The translations under genes and the position numbers were made by a program. Shown here piece by piece: positions 6,965 to 7,653 of a DNA stretch of 7,653 bases. The stretch comes from an uncultured bacterium (lineage in GTDB: Bacteria > Cyanobacteriota > Vampirovibrionia > Gastranaerophilales > Gastranaerophilaceae). Every line of letters begins with the position of its first letter. The stretch's first letter is position 1. The stretch is from the NCBI GenBank assembly GCA_946183815.1, contig CAMHDG010000068.1:1-7653 (forward strand), read 5' to 3'. Below the pieces are notes generated by a model. It made no database searches. It was not told the origin of the DNA and saw only the letters and a list, made by a program, of their open reading frames with translations.

Positions 6965-6988
6965 ACCTCTTTACCCCTTTACCCCTTT
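6965..6988 (-). repeat. Three tandem Shine-Dalgarno-like octamers before ffh
   Basis: The 33-nt gap between the ftsQ-like stop and the ffh ATG contains, on the minus strand, AAAGGGGT, AAAGGGGT and AAAGAGGT in direct tandem (6981-6988, 6973-6980, 6965-6972), followed by AAAT and the ATG. The last copy is correctly placed as the ffh ribosome-binding site. The two upstream copies differ from it by one base and are too far from the ATG to serve it directly. Confidence 0.8.
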
Positions 6989-6993
6989 TGTTC

Positions 6994-7653
6994 TTAATCT
7001 TCATCCAGTTTTATATAGTAGAGGTTATTTTGCCATCTTAAATCAAGATATTTAACTTTTTTATTTAATACTTTTATCTTTGGTAGTATTGATGGTAACC
7101 CGTTTATTTTCTTTAATGTATCCGGATAAGTTAAAGGAGAAATTGAGCCTAATTTTATTTTAACAGTTGGTATTTGAACATAAATATCATCAGGATTTCT
7201 CCAGTCAATGTATTGAACGGTTTCTTTTGATGCGTTTTCAATATCTTTTGCAATAGTTGTTATGAATTTTATCTTTTCTGCATCCATTTTCCCGTCACCT
7301 GCATAGTTCCCGTAAGTGAGCACTTTTACAGTTTTAAAAGACGGGTCAAGCGGAAGATATGCTCTTCCTATTAGTTTTCCGTCTTTTGTGTAAAAAGCAA
7401 TAGGCGGAACTTTTTCATTTGGTGCAATAGTAATTGCAGGTTCTCTTTCCTGTATCCAAAATCGTTTTATATAAACTTTTTCAATCGGTGGTATTTTTAG
7501 GATAGCCTCTTTTATATTGTCTGTGTTTAATAAATATATCGGTTTATCTTCGATAGGGACTTCTTGTACTGCTTTAAGTATCCTTTCAGATGATGCGATA
7601 TAATTATTTTCTATTTTAATTGAAGTGTTCCCTAAACTTGAAAATGCTTGTGG
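6994..7653 (-). CDS. ftsQ: FtsQ/DivIB-like cell division protein (5' end outside window)
   Basis: I translated the minus strand from the window edge (7653) to the stop at 6994: 219 residues, open throughout. A GTG at 7323 is an internal Val codon, not the start. The visible part fits the periplasmic region of FtsQ/DivIB. There is a POTRA-like segment (NIKEAILKIPPIEKVYIKRFW, then a strand ending VPPIAFYTKDGKLIGR), then a beta-rich domain with VKIKLGS and a late strand KVKYLDLRW, where FtsQ proteins typically have YIDLR. Known FtsQ proteins link the early and late divisome (FtsBL, FtsW/FtsI) from a single-pass inner-membrane anchor. That anchor and the cytoplasmic N-terminus would lie beyond 7653 and cannot be confirmed. 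Similarity is by motif pattern and family length, so it could be another POTRA-domain membrane protein, but FtsQ is clearly the best fit. It leads into ffh rather than the common ftsA-ftsZ. Confidence 0.75.
   Translation of the reverse strand, partial: PQAFSSLGNTSIKIENNYIASSERILKAVQEVPIEDKPIYLLNTDNIKEAILKIPPIEKVYIKRFWIQEREPAITIAPNEKVPPIAFYTKDGKLIGRAYLPLDPSFKTVKVLTYGNYAGDGKMDAEKIKFITTIAKDIENASKETVQYIDWRNPDDIYVQIPTVKIKLGSISPLTYPDTLKKINGLPSILPKIKVLNKKVKYLDLRWQNNLYYIKLDED

Noticed and set aside
6656..6997. Plus-strand open frame of 113 codons, Ser/Cys/Phe-rich
   Set aside because: It is antisense to the Ffh N and G domains. Its composition is that expected from complementing Lys/Ala/Glu-rich helices.
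6994..7323. Short independent gene starting at the GTG at 7323
   Set aside because: The frame stays open upstream to the window edge with FtsQ/POTRA-like sequence, so the GTG is an internal Val codon of a longer protein.

Overview
This is a 7.65 kb stretch of an AT-rich bacterial chromosome made up of densely packed housekeeping genes. Coding regions look to be about one-third G+C and the 2349-2497 spacer is about 21%. Shine-Dalgarno sites are strong (AGGAGG, AAGGAG, AGAGGAG) and spacers are short. The SerA sequence resembles cyanobacterial-type long-form enzymes by eye, and the AT-rich, non-photosynthetic-looking gene mix fits a gut Vampirovibrionia/Melainabacteria (Gastranaerophilales) genome. 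A low-GC Firmicute or another gut lineage cannot be excluded. The taxonomic call is inference, not read directly from the sequence.

Layout. (a) 1-2348, minus strand: a class V PLP aminotransferase followed by serA (3-phosphoglycerate dehydrogenase, cut off by the window start). They overlap by one base (TAATG) and form a probable serine-biosynthesis operon. (b) 2349-2497: a divergent promoter region with a near-consensus sigma-70 promoter facing right and a weaker extended -10 candidate facing left. (c) 2498-3808, plus strand: a single M16 zinc metallopeptidase with an HFLEH site. (d) 3809-3886: a convergent spacer holding small inverted repeats but no textbook terminator. (e) 3887-7653, minus strand, read in the order ftsQ-like (5' end missing) > ffh > ndk > tgt. 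ftsQ and ffh are 33 nt apart and look co-transcribed. ndk has its own candidate promoter in the 82-nt gap after ffh. ndk and tgt overlap by 14 nt.

How the genes relate. The aminotransferase and SerA plausibly catalyse successive steps from 3-phosphoglycerate towards serine. Ffh (signal recognition particle GTPase) and the FtsQ-like divisome protein both concern the membrane. Ndk and Tgt serve nucleotide balance and tRNA queuosine modification. No mobile element, CRISPR array, tRNA/rRNA gene, phage gene or defence module was seen, and I found no undescribed multi-gene system. The points worth checking are small: a lengthened zinc-ligand spacing in the M16 protease, a promoter that puts the transcription start at the ribosome-binding site, a triple Shine-Dalgarno-like octamer before ffh, a Trp in the Tgt active-site motif, and a possible non-orthologous SerC.
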